DNA of 64,000 bases from Gilvimarinus polysaccharolyticus (GCF_001187555.1 NZ_LFIJ01000002.1:403523-467522); one strand, 5' to 3'; positions 37,310-47,012 are shown, counted from the first letter of the stretch. Notes: generated by a model from the sequence alone, not told the origin. Translations and numbers: made by a program.

Positions 37310-38647
37310 GTGAAAAATAAAATAAATTTAGTACCATTAATTTATAAAGCTGGTGTTTTCTTGACGCTATCATCCATAATTTTTGGATGTCACAGTAAAG
37401 CCAATACGAAACCAGACTCTAATAAACAACCAGATTCCATCTATCAATGGCAACGGCAAGCACAAGATTTTTTTAACCCACAAGACTCTACTCGATCTGA
37501 CATCTTGAAGATTATTATCACTCGGGCTGACAGGTTACTTGAAACAAACGAAACATTTAGCGTCACTTTTAATAACTCCACTCCTCCAAGTAATGACTTA
37601 CAAGATTACACCAGTACCGGACCCTATTGGTGGCCTAACCCAACAACAGAAAACGGTTTACCTTGGATAAGAAGAGATGGAGTTATTAATCGCGAAGTAC
37701 GAGGCCGAGATAGCGACTCTACTGAATTACGAAGTTTTGTCTCGAGTGTAAGCACATTAGCTCAAGCTTATGCATATACCAATAATGAATCCTATGCAAA
37801 ATACGCACAACTTCTGTTTCAGGTCTTCCTTTTTGATAAAGATACCGGAATGAACCCAAATTTTCGCTATGCTCAGGCGATACCGGGGATCACCGATGGT
37901 CGAGGAATTGGAATTATTGAGTCTCGCTTACTGATCAATGTGCTCAATGCGCATCAACTATTAAAAAGCTCTAAAAATTACAAAAAATATGTATCTGCGC
38001 CATTATCACTTTGGATATCAGACTACCTAGAGTGGCTGATAAACAGTCCTAACGGTATTGATGAATCACTTACTCACAACAATCATGCCAGTTTTTACGA
38101 TTATCAAATCGCCTATTTTTCCCGTTTTGTAAACGATCAAAAAAACTTAAATGAGACTATAAATAAACTCTATAAACGACGCATAAAAAACCAAATAAAT
38201 CCCTCAGGAAAACAACCACACGAGTTGAATCGAACTCGGCCTTATCATTACAGTGTTTTTAATCTTGAAGCATTCTGGGGATTGGCGGTCATTGCTTCCG
38301 ACATAGGAAAACTTAAATTAGTTATAGGTTCTGAAGAGGATAACCAAACACATCTTATTGTCAAAGCCCTAGATTATATAAACCAACAACAAAATAAACT
38401 GTTAAACATCAGCGATCACACACCTAACTCAGTTAGTCGAGAATCTTTGATTAGAGTAAATTTACTAGCAGGTCAAATTTATGACAAACGCTTTACCGAT
38501 TACGCTAAAACTTTAATGCTAAAGCACAATGAATACGATTGCTTACTAGCTTTTCCTGTGGATATTTCAGAAGACATTAAACCATCTTTTACTTTATCAA
38601 ACCTTAACAATAAAACCGAAAGAAATGATGGTTTATGTCAATTATAA
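37310..38647 (+). CDS. Alginate-lyase-fold polysaccharide lyase (PL38-like), lipoprotein
   Basis: 445 residues from the GTG at 37310, which follows CGGAGAG; a GTG five codons earlier is less likely. The N-terminal hydrophobic segment ends IIFGC, a probable lipobox. The rest is an alpha/alpha-toroid domain of the Alginate_lyase Pfam group (PF05426), with DYTSTGPYWWPNP, the catalytic-type NNHASFYDYQ (~residue 257) and RPYHYSVFNLEAFWGLA. Members of PL38 cleave glucuronan or alginate. In this locus, with glucuronate-branch enzymes, glucuronan-type substrate is favoured by inference. The gene is visibly more AT-rich than its neighbours, which may mean separate acquisition. Confidence 0.75.
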   Translation: MKNKINLVPLIYKAGVFLTLSSIIFGCHSKANTKPDSNKQPDSIYQWQRQAQDFFNPQDSTRSDILKIIITRADRLLETNETFSVTFNNSTPPSNDLQDYTSTGPYWWPNPTTENGLPWIRRDGVINREVRGRDSDSTELRSFVSSVSTLAQAYAYTNNESYAKYAQLLFQVFLFDKDTGMNPNFRYAQAIPGITDGRGIGIIESRLLINVLNAHQLLKSSKNYKKYVSAPLSLWISDYLEWLINSPNGIDESLTHNNHASFYDYQIAYFSRFVNDQKNLNETINKLYKRRIKNQINPSGKQPHELNRTRPYHYSVFNLEAFWGLAVIASDIGKLKLVIGSEEDNQTHLIVKALDYINQQQNKLLNISDHTPNSVSRESLIRVNLLAGQIYDKRFTDYAKTLMLKHNEYDCLLAFPVDISEDIKPSFTLSNLNNKTERNDGLCQL

Positions 38648-38698
38648 ATTAATCTTATTGGTAACATGTAGAAGTTTAGACCTAATAAACTGCTAAAT

Positions 38699-38735
38699 AA
38701 AAACCCCAGAAGGCTTAACCTACTGGGGTTTTTAT
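38699..38735. terminator. Bidirectional terminator between the lyase gene and uxuA
   Basis: CCCCAG (38704-38709) / CTGGGG (38723-38728) with inner pairing AGG/CCT, A-run on the left and T5 on the right. It is shared by two convergent genes. Confidence 0.85.
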
Positions 38736-38755
38736 TTAGTAAAATCGTATTAATA

Positions 38756-39937
38756 CTAAGTATTAAGGTGCTTTAATGCGTGAATAACACCACGCAACTC
38801 TGCCAACCCACGTAAGCGACCCATATACGAATAACCCGGTTTAACACCTTCGGATTTTTCCTCATCAGCCATCAGGTGGCCATGGTCAGGACGCATAGGA
38901 ATCGAAACCAAGCTCTCGCCGGCTTGTTTACGACGACGCTCTTCTTTTAGCAGAGCATTAATAAGCCCCACCATATCGTTGTCACCGTCTAGATGATCGG
39001 ACTCATAAAACGATCCGTCTTCCTCACGCTTAACATTACGCAAATGCACAAAATAAATACGTGGGCCAAACTCTTCCGCCATCGCCACTAAATCGTTATC
39101 GCATCGTGCACCATAAGAACCGGCGCACAAAGTTATGCCATTTGCAGCGCTATCAACCGCGGTTAATATTTTACGGACATCTTCGGCGGTCGAAACCACC
39201 CGAGGCAAACCAAACAAAGAAAACGGCGGATCATCAGGGTGAATACACAACTTAACACCGCTCTGCTCCGCCACTGGCACTACCGCTTTCAAAAACTCTA
39301 TTAAGTTATGACGCAGACCTTCGGTCCCCAAAGCAATAAATTGCTCAATCGCCACTTTAATTGACTCACGAGTATAAGAACCTTCACCACCAGGCAGTCC
39401 CGCAATAATATTTTTTTCAAGTAATAGCTGTTCTTGCTCACCCATCTCACTAAAACGTGACTTGGCTTTCTCCAGTACTGCTTGAGTGTAATCCAATTCT
39501 GCACCTTGACGCTTCAGCATATAAACGTCGTAAGCTGCAAAATCGGTAAGCTCAAACCTCAACGCCTGACTACTGTTGGGCATGCGATAACTTAAATTAG
39601 TGCGGGTCCAGTCAACCACCGGCATAAAGTTGTAACAAACCGCCGGTATACCTGCTTTACCAACACTCCGAATCGATTCTTTATAATTCTCAATCAATTC
39701 TAAGTAGTTGCCACTGCGCGTCTTAATGTCATTGTGCAGAGGAATACTCTCGACCACATTCCAACATAAACCCGAAGCTTTAATTTTCTCGTTGCGCGCT
39801 ATTACTTCTGTCTCAGGCCAAATATCACCTGTGGGAATATCATGCATAGAAGTGACAATATGAGTTGCCCCCGCCTGCTTAATTTTTTCCAGCGATATCG
39901 AATCACTTGGGCCAAACCATCTCCAAGACTCTTGCAT
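38756..39937 (-). CDS. uxuA: D-mannonate dehydratase
   Basis: Converts D-mannonate to 2-keto-3-deoxygluconate (KDG) in the glucuronate branch. 393 residues from the ATG at 39937; the N-terminus MQESWRWFGPSDSISLEKIKQ matches the family, and a longer frame from a TTG at 39985 would run through an operator. Conserved TIM-barrel metal-site residues are visible in KLCIHPDDPP, CAGSYGARCDND, YFVHLRN and MRPDHGHLM. Its presence, with no altronate dehydratase in the window, indicates glucuronate rather than galacturonate as the main monomer. It has its own operator upstream and a convergent terminator. Confidence 0.95.
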   Translation of the reverse strand: MQESWRWFGPSDSISLEKIKQAGATHIVTSMHDIPTGDIWPETEVIARNEKIKASGLCWNVVESIPLHNDIKTRSGNYLELIENYKESIRSVGKAGIPAVCYNFMPVVDWTRTNLSYRMPNSSQALRFELTDFAAYDVYMLKRQGAELDYTQAVLEKAKSRFSEMGEQEQLLLEKNIIAGLPGGEGSYTRESIKVAIEQFIALGTEGLRHNLIEFLKAVVPVAEQSGVKLCIHPDDPPFSLFGLPRVVSTAEDVRKILTAVDSAANGITLCAGSYGARCDNDLVAMAEEFGPRIYFVHLRNVKREEDGSFYESDHLDGDNDMVGLINALLKEERRRKQAGESLVSIPMRPDHGHLMADEEKSEGVKPGYSYMGRLRGLAELRGVIHALKHLNT

Positions 39938-39984
39938 CTGTACATTCCTAACTAAATTTTGCGATGGTATTAGTATTTGCGCCA

Positions 39985-40006
39985 AATTGGCCTTACCATC
40001 CTACCA
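39985..40006 (-). promoter_or_regulatory. Uronate operator copy 2, uxuA promoter
   Basis: On the minus strand it reads TGGTAGGATGGTAAGGCCA plus ATT; 17 of 22 positions match the consensus. A further inverted TGGTA copy follows on the plus strand (40010-40014). It sits 48 bp upstream of the uxuA start. Confidence 0.55.
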
Positions 40007-40082
40007 CGATGGTAGCCAGATGGCGACCACCTACACGTATTTACCGAAAATTCATACTACTCGACACTGTTTAACAACAGAT

Positions 40083-42497
40083 TTACTCCCCGCTAACAGC
40101 AACAAATACACCTTTAACATTTTGAGTTTTCACCTCTACCACCAGATCATGCCCGGCTTTAGGGAGCACTTCGATAGACGCATAACCATTGGCAGCCTCG
40201 ATAACACTGCTGCGACCTGGACTACCAAAGCGGTCTACCAAAGCATCATTTGAACCCAATACAGAGAAATAAATGCGGTCCGAGTAATCGGTTAAGCGGC
40301 GGTTTTTATCATCAACAGCCTCTACCTCTACCAACACTGTTCCGTGCTCTGTAGCGCGCTGAGTCACATGTAAACGGTCAAATTTTCCCGGCTCACCGAT
40401 GTAGTAAGTCAGCTCAACTTCATCCGTTGCCACCTGTTTAGTAGCGTTACGGCCGACAACACGAAGCGTGTTACCACCCTCATTAAAAGGAACCTGCCAA
40501 ACCAAACCTGATGCGGGAAACTCGCCCTGCTTACGAGGCTTTTCACCCAACGATTTCCCATTTAAAAACAGCTCAGCCGACTCAGTATTACAAAATACAT
40601 CCACCGTACGGCCCTCTTTAGGGCCATAGCGATGCGTCCAAGTATGTGACTCGATATAGCACACCGGATCTTTGGCCCAATAACTAGCAAATACGTAATA
40701 GGTATCTTTAGGTTTGCCATTACGATCAAACAAACCTTTTTGGTTAACATAAGGAATGGGGTTTTCTGGACGCAGCGGCGTGCCAAAATCGCGTACAGCC
40801 CATTGTGCGGTACCACTTAAACCCGGCAATGATTCACTAACATTTAGGTGCCAATCAAATAGATCCACCATGTAGTTTTCATTCCAATCTGACGACTTAG
40901 CTACACTTTTTACTACGGTCTGATTAACAGCCTCCTCGACAGACACTTGCGCATCACGTAACCCCTGTGCATCAATTGGAGTTTCAGTATGCCGACCAAC
41001 ATGACTTGAACCGCCATATTCCATATGAATCATGTTAGGGTATTTTTTACTGGCCGCACGCATGGCCGTTTCATATTGACCGTAAGCGCCCCCATACCAA
41101 CCCGCCCAAATTGATGGCGAAAACGAATCCACTATCTCGGCACCAGGGTAGTATTTACGAATGCTGGTTAAGCGTGAATTGTCAACCGCTTTTACCATAT
41201 CGTTAAGCTTGGCAAGATAAGGCACTAAAATTTCATCGCGACCACCACCAGGAAAATCAGCTTCCCAATAAATTTCGTTGCCTAACGACCAAAACGCAAT
41301 GCTAGGATGATTGAAATTTTGCGCCAATTGCTCTTTTAGTAATGCTTCGGTATTTTTCTCCCACGCCTGACCACCTTTGCCGCCACGGCACCACGGCAAT
41401 TCATCCCAAACGATCAGACCTAACTCGTTAGCTGCACGGTACACCTCTGGATCTTGCGGATAATGACCTAAGCGTACAAAGTTAGCACCCATGGTTTTTA
41501 TCAACTGCATATCGTTGCGATGCTGTTCATTACTCATGGCGGCACCAACACCAGCTAGTTCCTCGTGACGGTGCGTGCCACGCAGTAACAAACGCTCACC
41601 ATTAACAAAGAAACCTTTACCTGGCAGCTGCTCAAACCAACGATAACCAAACTGCGATTCAGCCGTATCCAGAACGCGCCCCTCATTACTGCCTAACAGC
41701 TCTATACCTATTGAGTAAAGATTGGGTGTGCTTGGTGACCAAAGCAAAGCATCCGAGAAACTATCCAGCAGAAATTTTTGTTGCGTCTCCCCTTTAGCAA
41801 TGCTTACTGGCTGCTCAATTGAAGCAACCGTTTCACCTGTCGGAGAAGTAATAGTCGCCTTTAATCGCCCTACTGTTTTAACCTTACTATCAAAAAAAAC
41901 TGTCAGTTCTGTAGAGTAATCTCCTTGTGCCACCTTAGGTGAGCGGGCTTCAAAACGTTCAATTAATGTTTTGTTTTTACTTAACAACCACACATCACGA
42001 GTAATCCCCCCGTGAATAAAAAAATCGGATTTTTGCGAGGGTATAAGATCCGGGTTATAGGCATTAGAGACTCTAACTAAAAGCTCATTGTTACCCGATA
42101 CTTTTATCGCATCACTCAACTCCACATCAAAGCCAATATAACCGCCGGTATGCGAACCAACTAAGGTTCCATTTAAATAGACCTCAGTTTCCATATTGGA
42201 TCCTTCAAAGTGCAGTAAGTAACGGTCTGCATTGCTAACCTTAAAGGTTTTTTTGTACCAACTGACACCGCGACGATACCCTGGCATCTGATCCACTGTA
42301 TCCGTAGCGTTCCAAGTATGCGGCAACGTTATCTCAATCCAATCCGATGCTCTGCTGCTTGGCTCATCAATACCAACCTCAGAGTACTGCCAATTGTTAT
42401 TAAAAAGCGTCTTGGCAACACTAGCCTGCACAGATGAACTAAATGTGAAGGTAACCCACACAAGAGCAATATATTTTAAGATGTTTAATAATTTCAT
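40083..42497 (-). CDS. GH2 family glycoside hydrolase (beta-galactosidase/beta-glucuronidase type), exported
   Basis: 804 residues: signal peptide (ending SSSVQA), jelly-roll sugar-binding domain (GVSWYKKTFKV, FEGSNMETEVYLNGTLVGSH), Ig-like domain, TIM barrel, and C-terminal beta domains. The acid/base Glu is in FWSLGNEIYWEA (~residue 405) and the nucleophile Glu in IHMEYGGSSHVG (~residue 491). It is the third gene after GH105 and kduD on the same strand. It probably trims neutral sugars or saturated glucuronate from oligosaccharides released by the lyases. Bond specificity is not determinable from sequence. Confidence 0.88.
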   Translation of the reverse strand: MKLLNILKYIALVWVTFTFSSSVQASVAKTLFNNNWQYSEVGIDEPSSRASDWIEITLPHTWNATDTVDQMPGYRRGVSWYKKTFKVSNADRYLLHFEGSNMETEVYLNGTLVGSHTGGYIGFDVELSDAIKVSGNNELLVRVSNAYNPDLIPSQKSDFFIHGGITRDVWLLSKNKTLIERFEARSPKVAQGDYSTELTVFFDSKVKTVGRLKATITSPTGETVASIEQPVSIAKGETQQKFLLDSFSDALLWSPSTPNLYSIGIELLGSNEGRVLDTAESQFGYRWFEQLPGKGFFVNGERLLLRGTHRHEELAGVGAAMSNEQHRNDMQLIKTMGANFVRLGHYPQDPEVYRAANELGLIVWDELPWCRGGKGGQAWEKNTEALLKEQLAQNFNHPSIAFWSLGNEIYWEADFPGGGRDEILVPYLAKLNDMVKAVDNSRLTSIRKYYPGAEIVDSFSPSIWAGWYGGAYGQYETAMRAASKKYPNMIHMEYGGSSHVGRHTETPIDAQGLRDAQVSVEEAVNQTVVKSVAKSSDWNENYMVDLFDWHLNVSESLPGLSGTAQWAVRDFGTPLRPENPIPYVNQKGLFDRNGKPKDTYYVFASYWAKDPVCYIESHTWTHRYGPKEGRTVDVFCNTESAELFLNGKSLGEKPRKQGEFPASGLVWQVPFNEGGNTLRVVGRNATKQVATDEVELTYYIGEPGKFDRLHVTQRATEHGTVLVEVEAVDDKNRRLTDYSDRIYFSVLGSNDALVDRFGSPGRSSVIEAANGYASIEVLPKAGHDLVVEVKTQNVKGVFVAVSGE

Positions 42498-42545
42498 AAG
42501 CGATACACGATGTTAGATTGAATAAAAGTAGCCAAGCTCACCTTA

Positions 42546-43322
42546 TCAGCGAGCCATCCAGCCGCCGTCTACCAGTAACACATGCCCATTGACATAATCA
42601 GAGGCCTTGCTGCTTAAATAAATGGCTGTCCCGACTAAATCTTCTGGGATACCCCAACGCTCTGTTGGTATTCGAGCACTGATTCCCGCAAGCCTTCCTG
42701 GGTCTTTACGCAAATTTTCAGTATTGTCAGTTTCAAAGTAACCAGGGGCAATAGCATTCACTTGAATGTTATCTTTAGCCCACTCGTTGGCCAGCGCTTT
42801 AGTCAACTGGGCCACGCCACCTTTACTTGCAGCATAAGCAGGAACTGTAATACCACCGGAGAAACTCAATAATGAGGCGATATTAATAATTTTTCCGGAC
42901 TGGTTTTTAAGCATAGAACGACCAACTTCACGACACATCCGAAACACTCCGTTAAGATTAGTTTCGATCACATCATTCCAATCGTCGTCTGAGAACTCAT
43001 GAGCAGGAGCGCGAGCAATAGTTCCCGCGTTATTGATTAAGATATCAATCCTGCCAAACTCTTCCAACACCTCCGCAACCGTTTCTCGAATAGAATCAGC
43101 TGAACGCTGATCACAAGCTAACGGACGGATAAATAAATCATGCTTGGAAAATAGTTTACAGGTCTTATCAAGGCTCTCTGGACGCGAACCTAAAGCCACA
43201 ACTTTTGCTCCCGCTTGCGCCAACCCCAACGCCATCGCCTGACCTAAGCCGCGACTGGCACCGGTTACTACAGCAACCTTGTTCTCCACCGAAAACAACT
43301 GTGAAATAACTGACTGACTCAT
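42546..43322 (-). CDS. kduD: 2-dehydro-3-deoxy-D-gluconate 5-dehydrogenase
   Basis: Reduces 3-deoxy-D-glycero-2,5-hexodiulosonate to KDG, the second step after unsaturated uronate release. 258-residue short-chain dehydrogenase: TGASRGLGQAMALGLA nucleotide site, INNAGTIARAPA, catalytic Ser in ASLLSFSG, YAASKGGVAQ, and the KduD-like C-terminus SDYVNGHVLLVDGGWMAR. A ribosome-binding site AGGGGA precedes the ATG, nine bases after the GH105 stop. KduI, the preceding step, is encoded divergently at 45970. Confidence 0.93.
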   Translation of the reverse strand: MSQSVISQLFSVENKVAVVTGASRGLGQAMALGLAQAGAKVVALGSRPESLDKTCKLFSKHDLFIRPLACDQRSADSIRETVAEVLEEFGRIDILINNAGTIARAPAHEFSDDDWNDVIETNLNGVFRMCREVGRSMLKNQSGKIINIASLLSFSGGITVPAYAASKGGVAQLTKALANEWAKDNIQVNAIAPGYFETDNTENLRKDPGRLAGISARIPTERWGIPEDLVGTAIYLSSKASDYVNGHVLLVDGGWMAR

Positions 43323-43331
43323 CTTATCCCC

Positions 43332-44582
43332 CTATTGATTTAACAGCTGGTAAACTTCGGCGGCAGCCAATAGCAATGCACCGGTACCGTATAACTGAGT
43401 GTCATCTGCTGTGGCGCTTTCGGGGGCATAGCCAACCTGCTGTACATACCCTAACTTTCCACTGGGCTGCACGGTGCTAACCAATGATTGCCAGCCACGC
43501 TCTACCGCCGAACGATACTGCTCAGCAGGCAATACGCCATTGTTTATACCCCACGCCAATGAAAAGACAATCAAACCCGTAGCACTCGACTCTGGATTTT
43601 GCCCATCGCTAGCCTCCAATAAAGATGCAGGCCAACTACCATCTGCTTTTTGCGCCTGTAACAAACTCTTACTCACCCGCTTAAAAAGATTCACGTACCT
43701 TTCGCGATCACTAAAGTCTTTTGGTATATATGGTAGTGTGCGTGCAATACCAGCCAACACCCAGCCGTTTCCGCGCCCCCAATAAACCGGCTTACCGTTC
43801 TCAGCTTTACGCTTAAAGTAACGGCTATCACGTAAAAATAAATGATCTTCTTCGCTGTATAAATAATCGGTAGTTAGCCAAAACTCGCGATTCATAAACT
43901 CTAAATACTTGGCATCTCCAGTAATTTTTGACAGCTGTGCCCACACCGGTGGCGCCATATAAATTGCATCAGCCCAACACCAGCGCTGCGTACACCACGG
44001 ATCGGTATAGGTACGGTTAGCTCCATTGATAACTTCTTTTTCTGGATGTTCAAAATCTAAACTGCGATCACTAGGGTGGTCTAACACCCAATCGAATACC
44101 ATTTCGACGTTTTGCTTCATCACTGGGTCTTGATATTTTTCATACATATCAAGATAAACCTGACCGATAGCGTGATCATCGGCGTGATAACGACGAGGCC
44201 CCAAGCGCCACTGGTTAACTGCGGCGATATTACGTACGGCCTGCTCATAACCGAGCTGATCAGAAACCTTCCCCCAAGCTAGCAAGCCTGAGTGCAACGG
44301 AGCGTACATCCACCCTTGGGGCAAACCGCTGGCACGGCCTTCTTTACGCATTTTATTTGAGCGAATATCGTATTGATCCAACTGCCAATCGGCCACTTGG
44401 TTGGCTACCTGCCGCACGTCTTGAACACTAAATTTAGCGCTCAAGTTCAGCTCGGCCGTGCCTGGCTTTTGGTACTCAATAAGCTCGGGCCAGCTCAACC
44501 CTTGGCTCTGGTCCACCTCAGCGGTCGCGCACCCGTAAGACAAAGCGCCTAACAATAAAGCAGGTAGAGTTTTGCGTATCAT
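43332..44582 (-). CDS. GH105 unsaturated uronyl hydrolase, lipoprotein
   Basis: Removes the 4,5-unsaturated uronic acid left on oligosaccharides by lyases. 416 residues from the ATG at 44582, directly behind GGAGG; a longer frame is rejected. LSYGC forms the lipobox. The alpha/alpha-barrel catalytic Asp lies in YHADDHAIGQ (~residue 135), with supporting motifs WCWADAIYMAPPVWAQ and GRGNGWVLAGIAR. It is the first gene of GH105-kduD-GH2, with an operator 75-100 bp upstream. The free unsaturated uronate would enter KduI/KduD. Confidence 0.93.
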   Translation of the reverse strand: MIRKTLPALLLGALSYGCATAEVDQSQGLSWPELIEYQKPGTAELNLSAKFSVQDVRQVANQVADWQLDQYDIRSNKMRKEGRASGLPQGWMYAPLHSGLLAWGKVSDQLGYEQAVRNIAAVNQWRLGPRRYHADDHAIGQVYLDMYEKYQDPVMKQNVEMVFDWVLDHPSDRSLDFEHPEKEVINGANRTYTDPWCTQRWCWADAIYMAPPVWAQLSKITGDAKYLEFMNREFWLTTDYLYSEEDHLFLRDSRYFKRKAENGKPVYWGRGNGWVLAGIARTLPYIPKDFSDRERYVNLFKRVSKSLLQAQKADGSWPASLLEASDGQNPESSATGLIVFSLAWGINNGVLPAEQYRSAVERGWQSLVSTVQPSGKLGYVQQVGYAPESATADDTQLYGTGALLLAAAEVYQLLNQ

Positions 44583-44657
44583 TATGACCTCCAGAGTCAT
44601 TTTATTTGTGCTCATAGCCACCACCGACTAACCGCTTAATACGATCAATTCAGCAAC

Positions 44658-44679
44658 TGGTAATGTGGTAATACCAATA
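44658..44679 (+). promoter_or_regulatory. Uronate operator copy 3
   Basis: TGGTAATGTGGTAATACCA plus ATA, containing the perfect palindrome TGGTAATACCA (44666-44676) and an upstream TGGTA. It is placed between the divergent GH105 operon and the DUF4861-kduI operon; 19 of 22 positions match the consensus. Confidence 0.7.
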
Positions 44680-44746
44680 ATCCTATAGTATATTCCTCTG
44701 ACACTAAAGTCTATGGCCTAACTATAAATCATTGGAGACAAGGCGA

Positions 44747-45958
44747 ATGAAACGACTCTTACCCACATCAATAGCCGTTTTGGCAGCACTCATACACTCG
44801 TACAGCTTTGCCTCTGCGATAACCGAAAACGCCTCACATTACACTGTCAGCAACCCCCTCAACCAACCGCTACAACAAGTTTTAGCTATCCCTTTAAATA
44901 GTGAGACACAAGGCAAAGGTGACCTCCTTGTCACCAGCAACGGGGCCGAAGTGCCAAGCCAAACCACCGCTACAGAACTGCTCGTAGCACTTGAACTTGC
45001 CGCTAACAGCCATCGCGATATTACGGTACATCGTTTAATAGAAGGCGCCCCAAAAATCATTTACCCCAAGCAAACCTACGCCGAGCTAGCGGTACGAATA
45101 GGTGGGAAATCTGACGAAAAAGGTCTTTACAGCGGCGGAAAATATTACCCCGTAAAGGCAATGCAATTACCTGCCAGCCATAGTATCGGTAACAAACTTT
45201 TCAAATACGAAGGGTTTGGTTGGGAGTCAGAACACATTGCCTACCGGTTTTACTTTGATCAGCGCGGCGCTGTCGATATTTTTGGCAAAATAAAAAACGG
45301 CTTGTCGCTCGCAGCCACAGGCCTTGACGGCGGGGACTATCACAGCCTTTCTGACTGGGGAATGGACGTGTTAAAAGTGGGGCCATCTCTAGGGCTCGGC
45401 GCCGTTGCTGCCTGGGTCGACAATCAACTCGTTAAACCCGCTCCCACCCAAGGTATGTCCGCCAGCATTAAAGATGGCGCTTTACAGTCCAGCATCACCG
45501 TCAAGCATAACGGCTGGCCTGTAGGCGGCGACACTTTAGATTTAAGCACCCGCTATAGCATCCGTGCCAACTCCCCACTAACCCGGGTCGAGGTTGCAGC
45601 TAATTCTTTATCGCAGCTTGCCACTGGTATCGTTAAACACGACGTGCAAGTACTCACCTACGCTCCTGATCATGGTAAATGGGGGTATCTCGCCACCTAC
45701 GGCAATCAAAGTCTCAATGACGACGACCTGGGGATGGCGATCTTCTTTCCGCTCAAGGCTTTTGACTCGTTTAAAACCGATTCTGCCAACGAGCTTGTGG
45801 TACTCAATAATCAGCCTCAAGGAACCCACTATTATTTTGCCGCCTATTGGTCAGCCCACCCCAATGGCCCAAAATCTGCTGCTGAATTTAAGGCCCTATT
45901 ACGCAGCGAAATCGATCAGCTAAACCATCCTTTTACATTAACGTCCCACAAACTATAA
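44747..45958 (+). CDS. DUF4861-family exported protein
   Basis: 403 residues from the ATG at 44747 with a signal peptide (KRLLPTSIAVLAALIHSYSFASA). The sequence matches the pattern of DUF4861 proteins: N-terminal NPLNQPLQQVLAIPL, central YEGFGWESEHIAYRFYFDQRGAVDIFGK, GLDGGDYHSLSDWGMDVLKVG and THYYFAAYWSAHPNG. These are all-beta proteins found repeatedly in alginate, ulvan and pectin loci. An enzymatic or binding role on unsaturated uronides is plausible, but no activity can be read from the sequence. It lies 11 bp before kduI in an operator-controlled operon. Confidence 0.75.
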   Translation: MKRLLPTSIAVLAALIHSYSFASAITENASHYTVSNPLNQPLQQVLAIPLNSETQGKGDLLVTSNGAEVPSQTTATELLVALELAANSHRDITVHRLIEGAPKIIYPKQTYAELAVRIGGKSDEKGLYSGGKYYPVKAMQLPASHSIGNKLFKYEGFGWESEHIAYRFYFDQRGAVDIFGKIKNGLSLAATGLDGGDYHSLSDWGMDVLKVGPSLGLGAVAAWVDNQLVKPAPTQGMSASIKDGALQSSITVKHNGWPVGGDTLDLSTRYSIRANSPLTRVEVAANSLSQLATGIVKHDVQVLTYAPDHGKWGYLATYGNQSLNDDDLGMAIFFPLKAFDSFKTDSANELVVLNNQPQGTHYYFAAYWSAHPNGPKSAAEFKALLRSEIDQLNHPFTLTSHKL

Positions 45959-45969
45959 ACAGGTGAACC

Positions 45970-46800
45970 ATGAAATTACGCTATACCGCCGACATTAATA
46001 GCTACAAACGCATGACCAACTCCGAGCTAAAACAGGCCTTTGTGGTCGATGAATTGTTCGTGCCGGGTGAAACTGTTCTCACCTATACCGACGTCGATCG
46101 CGCCATCGTTGGCAGCTCCGTACCTCAAGAGCAACCACTGGGGTTACCACAATCAAAAGAGCTGGGTTCTGACTATTTTTGCCAACGCCGAGAAATTGGA
46201 GTTATCAACATCGGCGGCGCTGGCACCATTGAGGTAGACGGCGTCAGCTACGATATGCAATACAAAGATTCGCTGTACATTGCCCGCGAAAGCAAAGACA
46301 TAAGCTTTGCCAGCGTTAACCCCTCAGAGCCGGCGCAGTACTACATTGTTAGCTACCCCGCGCACCGCACCACTCAAACGACTCATGTCACCAAAGCAGA
46401 TGCTCACCATATAGAGCTGGGCAGCGCCACTGAATCTAACGACCGGGTTATCAACCAGTCGATTCGCCCAGGAATTGTCGACAGCTGCCAGTTGGTTATG
46501 GGCTTTACCGAGCTGGCCTCGGGCAGTGTTTGGAACACCAAGCCGCCCCACACCCACCGTCGACGCAGTGAAATTTATATGTACTTTGAGTACAACGACG
46601 ATAACCGCGTGTTTCACTTTATGGGCGAACCCAGCGAAACCCGCAGCTTAGTGTTGGCCGCAGGCACGGCTGTTATATCACCAGCGTGGTCAATTCACAG
46701 TGGCGCCGGCACCACTAATTACACTTTCATCTGGGCCATGGGGGGTGAAAACCAAACCTTTGACGACATGGACCACATTCCCATTAGCAAGATTTCGTAA
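45970..46800 (+). CDS. kduI: 5-keto-4-deoxyuronate isomerase
   Basis: Isomerises the spontaneously opened unsaturated uronate to 3-deoxy-D-glycero-2,5-hexodiulosonate, the KduD substrate. 276-residue cupin-fold enzyme, the usual length. The metal-site motif is PPHTHRRRSEIYMYF (~residues 192-206), with later HSGAGTTNYTFIWAMGGEN. The ribosome-binding site AGGTG precedes ATG. It follows the DUF4861 gene in one operon; kduD lies in the divergent operon. Confidence 0.96.
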   Translation: MKLRYTADINSYKRMTNSELKQAFVVDELFVPGETVLTYTDVDRAIVGSSVPQEQPLGLPQSKELGSDYFCQRREIGVINIGGAGTIEVDGVSYDMQYKDSLYIARESKDISFASVNPSEPAQYYIVSYPAHRTTQTTHVTKADAHHIELGSATESNDRVINQSIRPGIVDSCQLVMGFTELASGSVWNTKPPHTHRRRSEIYMYFEYNDDNRVFHFMGEPSETRSLVLAAGTAVISPAWSIHSGAGTTNYTFIWAMGGENQTFDDMDHIPISKIS

Positions 46801-46809
46801 TCATTAAGA

Positions 46810-46881
46810 GGTAAGGCCGGCAATAAAAGAGGGAGTCATCACGGAAAAACACACATTTCGGCCTTACCACTTGACTACCAT
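46810..46881. promoter_or_regulatory. Inverted repeat with operator-like half sites before the second TonB receptor
   Basis: GGTAAGGCCG (46810-46819) and its exact complement CGGCCTTACC (46859-46868) are 39 bases apart. The right arm continues into ACTTGACTACCA, giving two TACCA elements as in the other operators but with 11-bp instead of 8-bp phasing. It could be a variant operator pair or, in RNA, a long-stem structure. It lies 132 bp before the receptor start. Confidence 0.45.
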
Positions 46882-47012
46882 CCCATATTCAAATAAATTC
46901 ATAGCACCCGCCCGTACTCTGAGGGTTGCACCAGAACCACATGAATCATTTACAAAACAAGATGACGGGAGGGCGACTGTGCTTCACATAATAAATAAAC
47001 GAAGGACTCATT

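Noticed and set aside
38756..39985. Longer mannonate dehydratase from the TTG at 39985
   Set aside because: The extra 16 residues are not family-like; the ATG at 39937 follows AGGAA and matches the conserved MQESWRW start.
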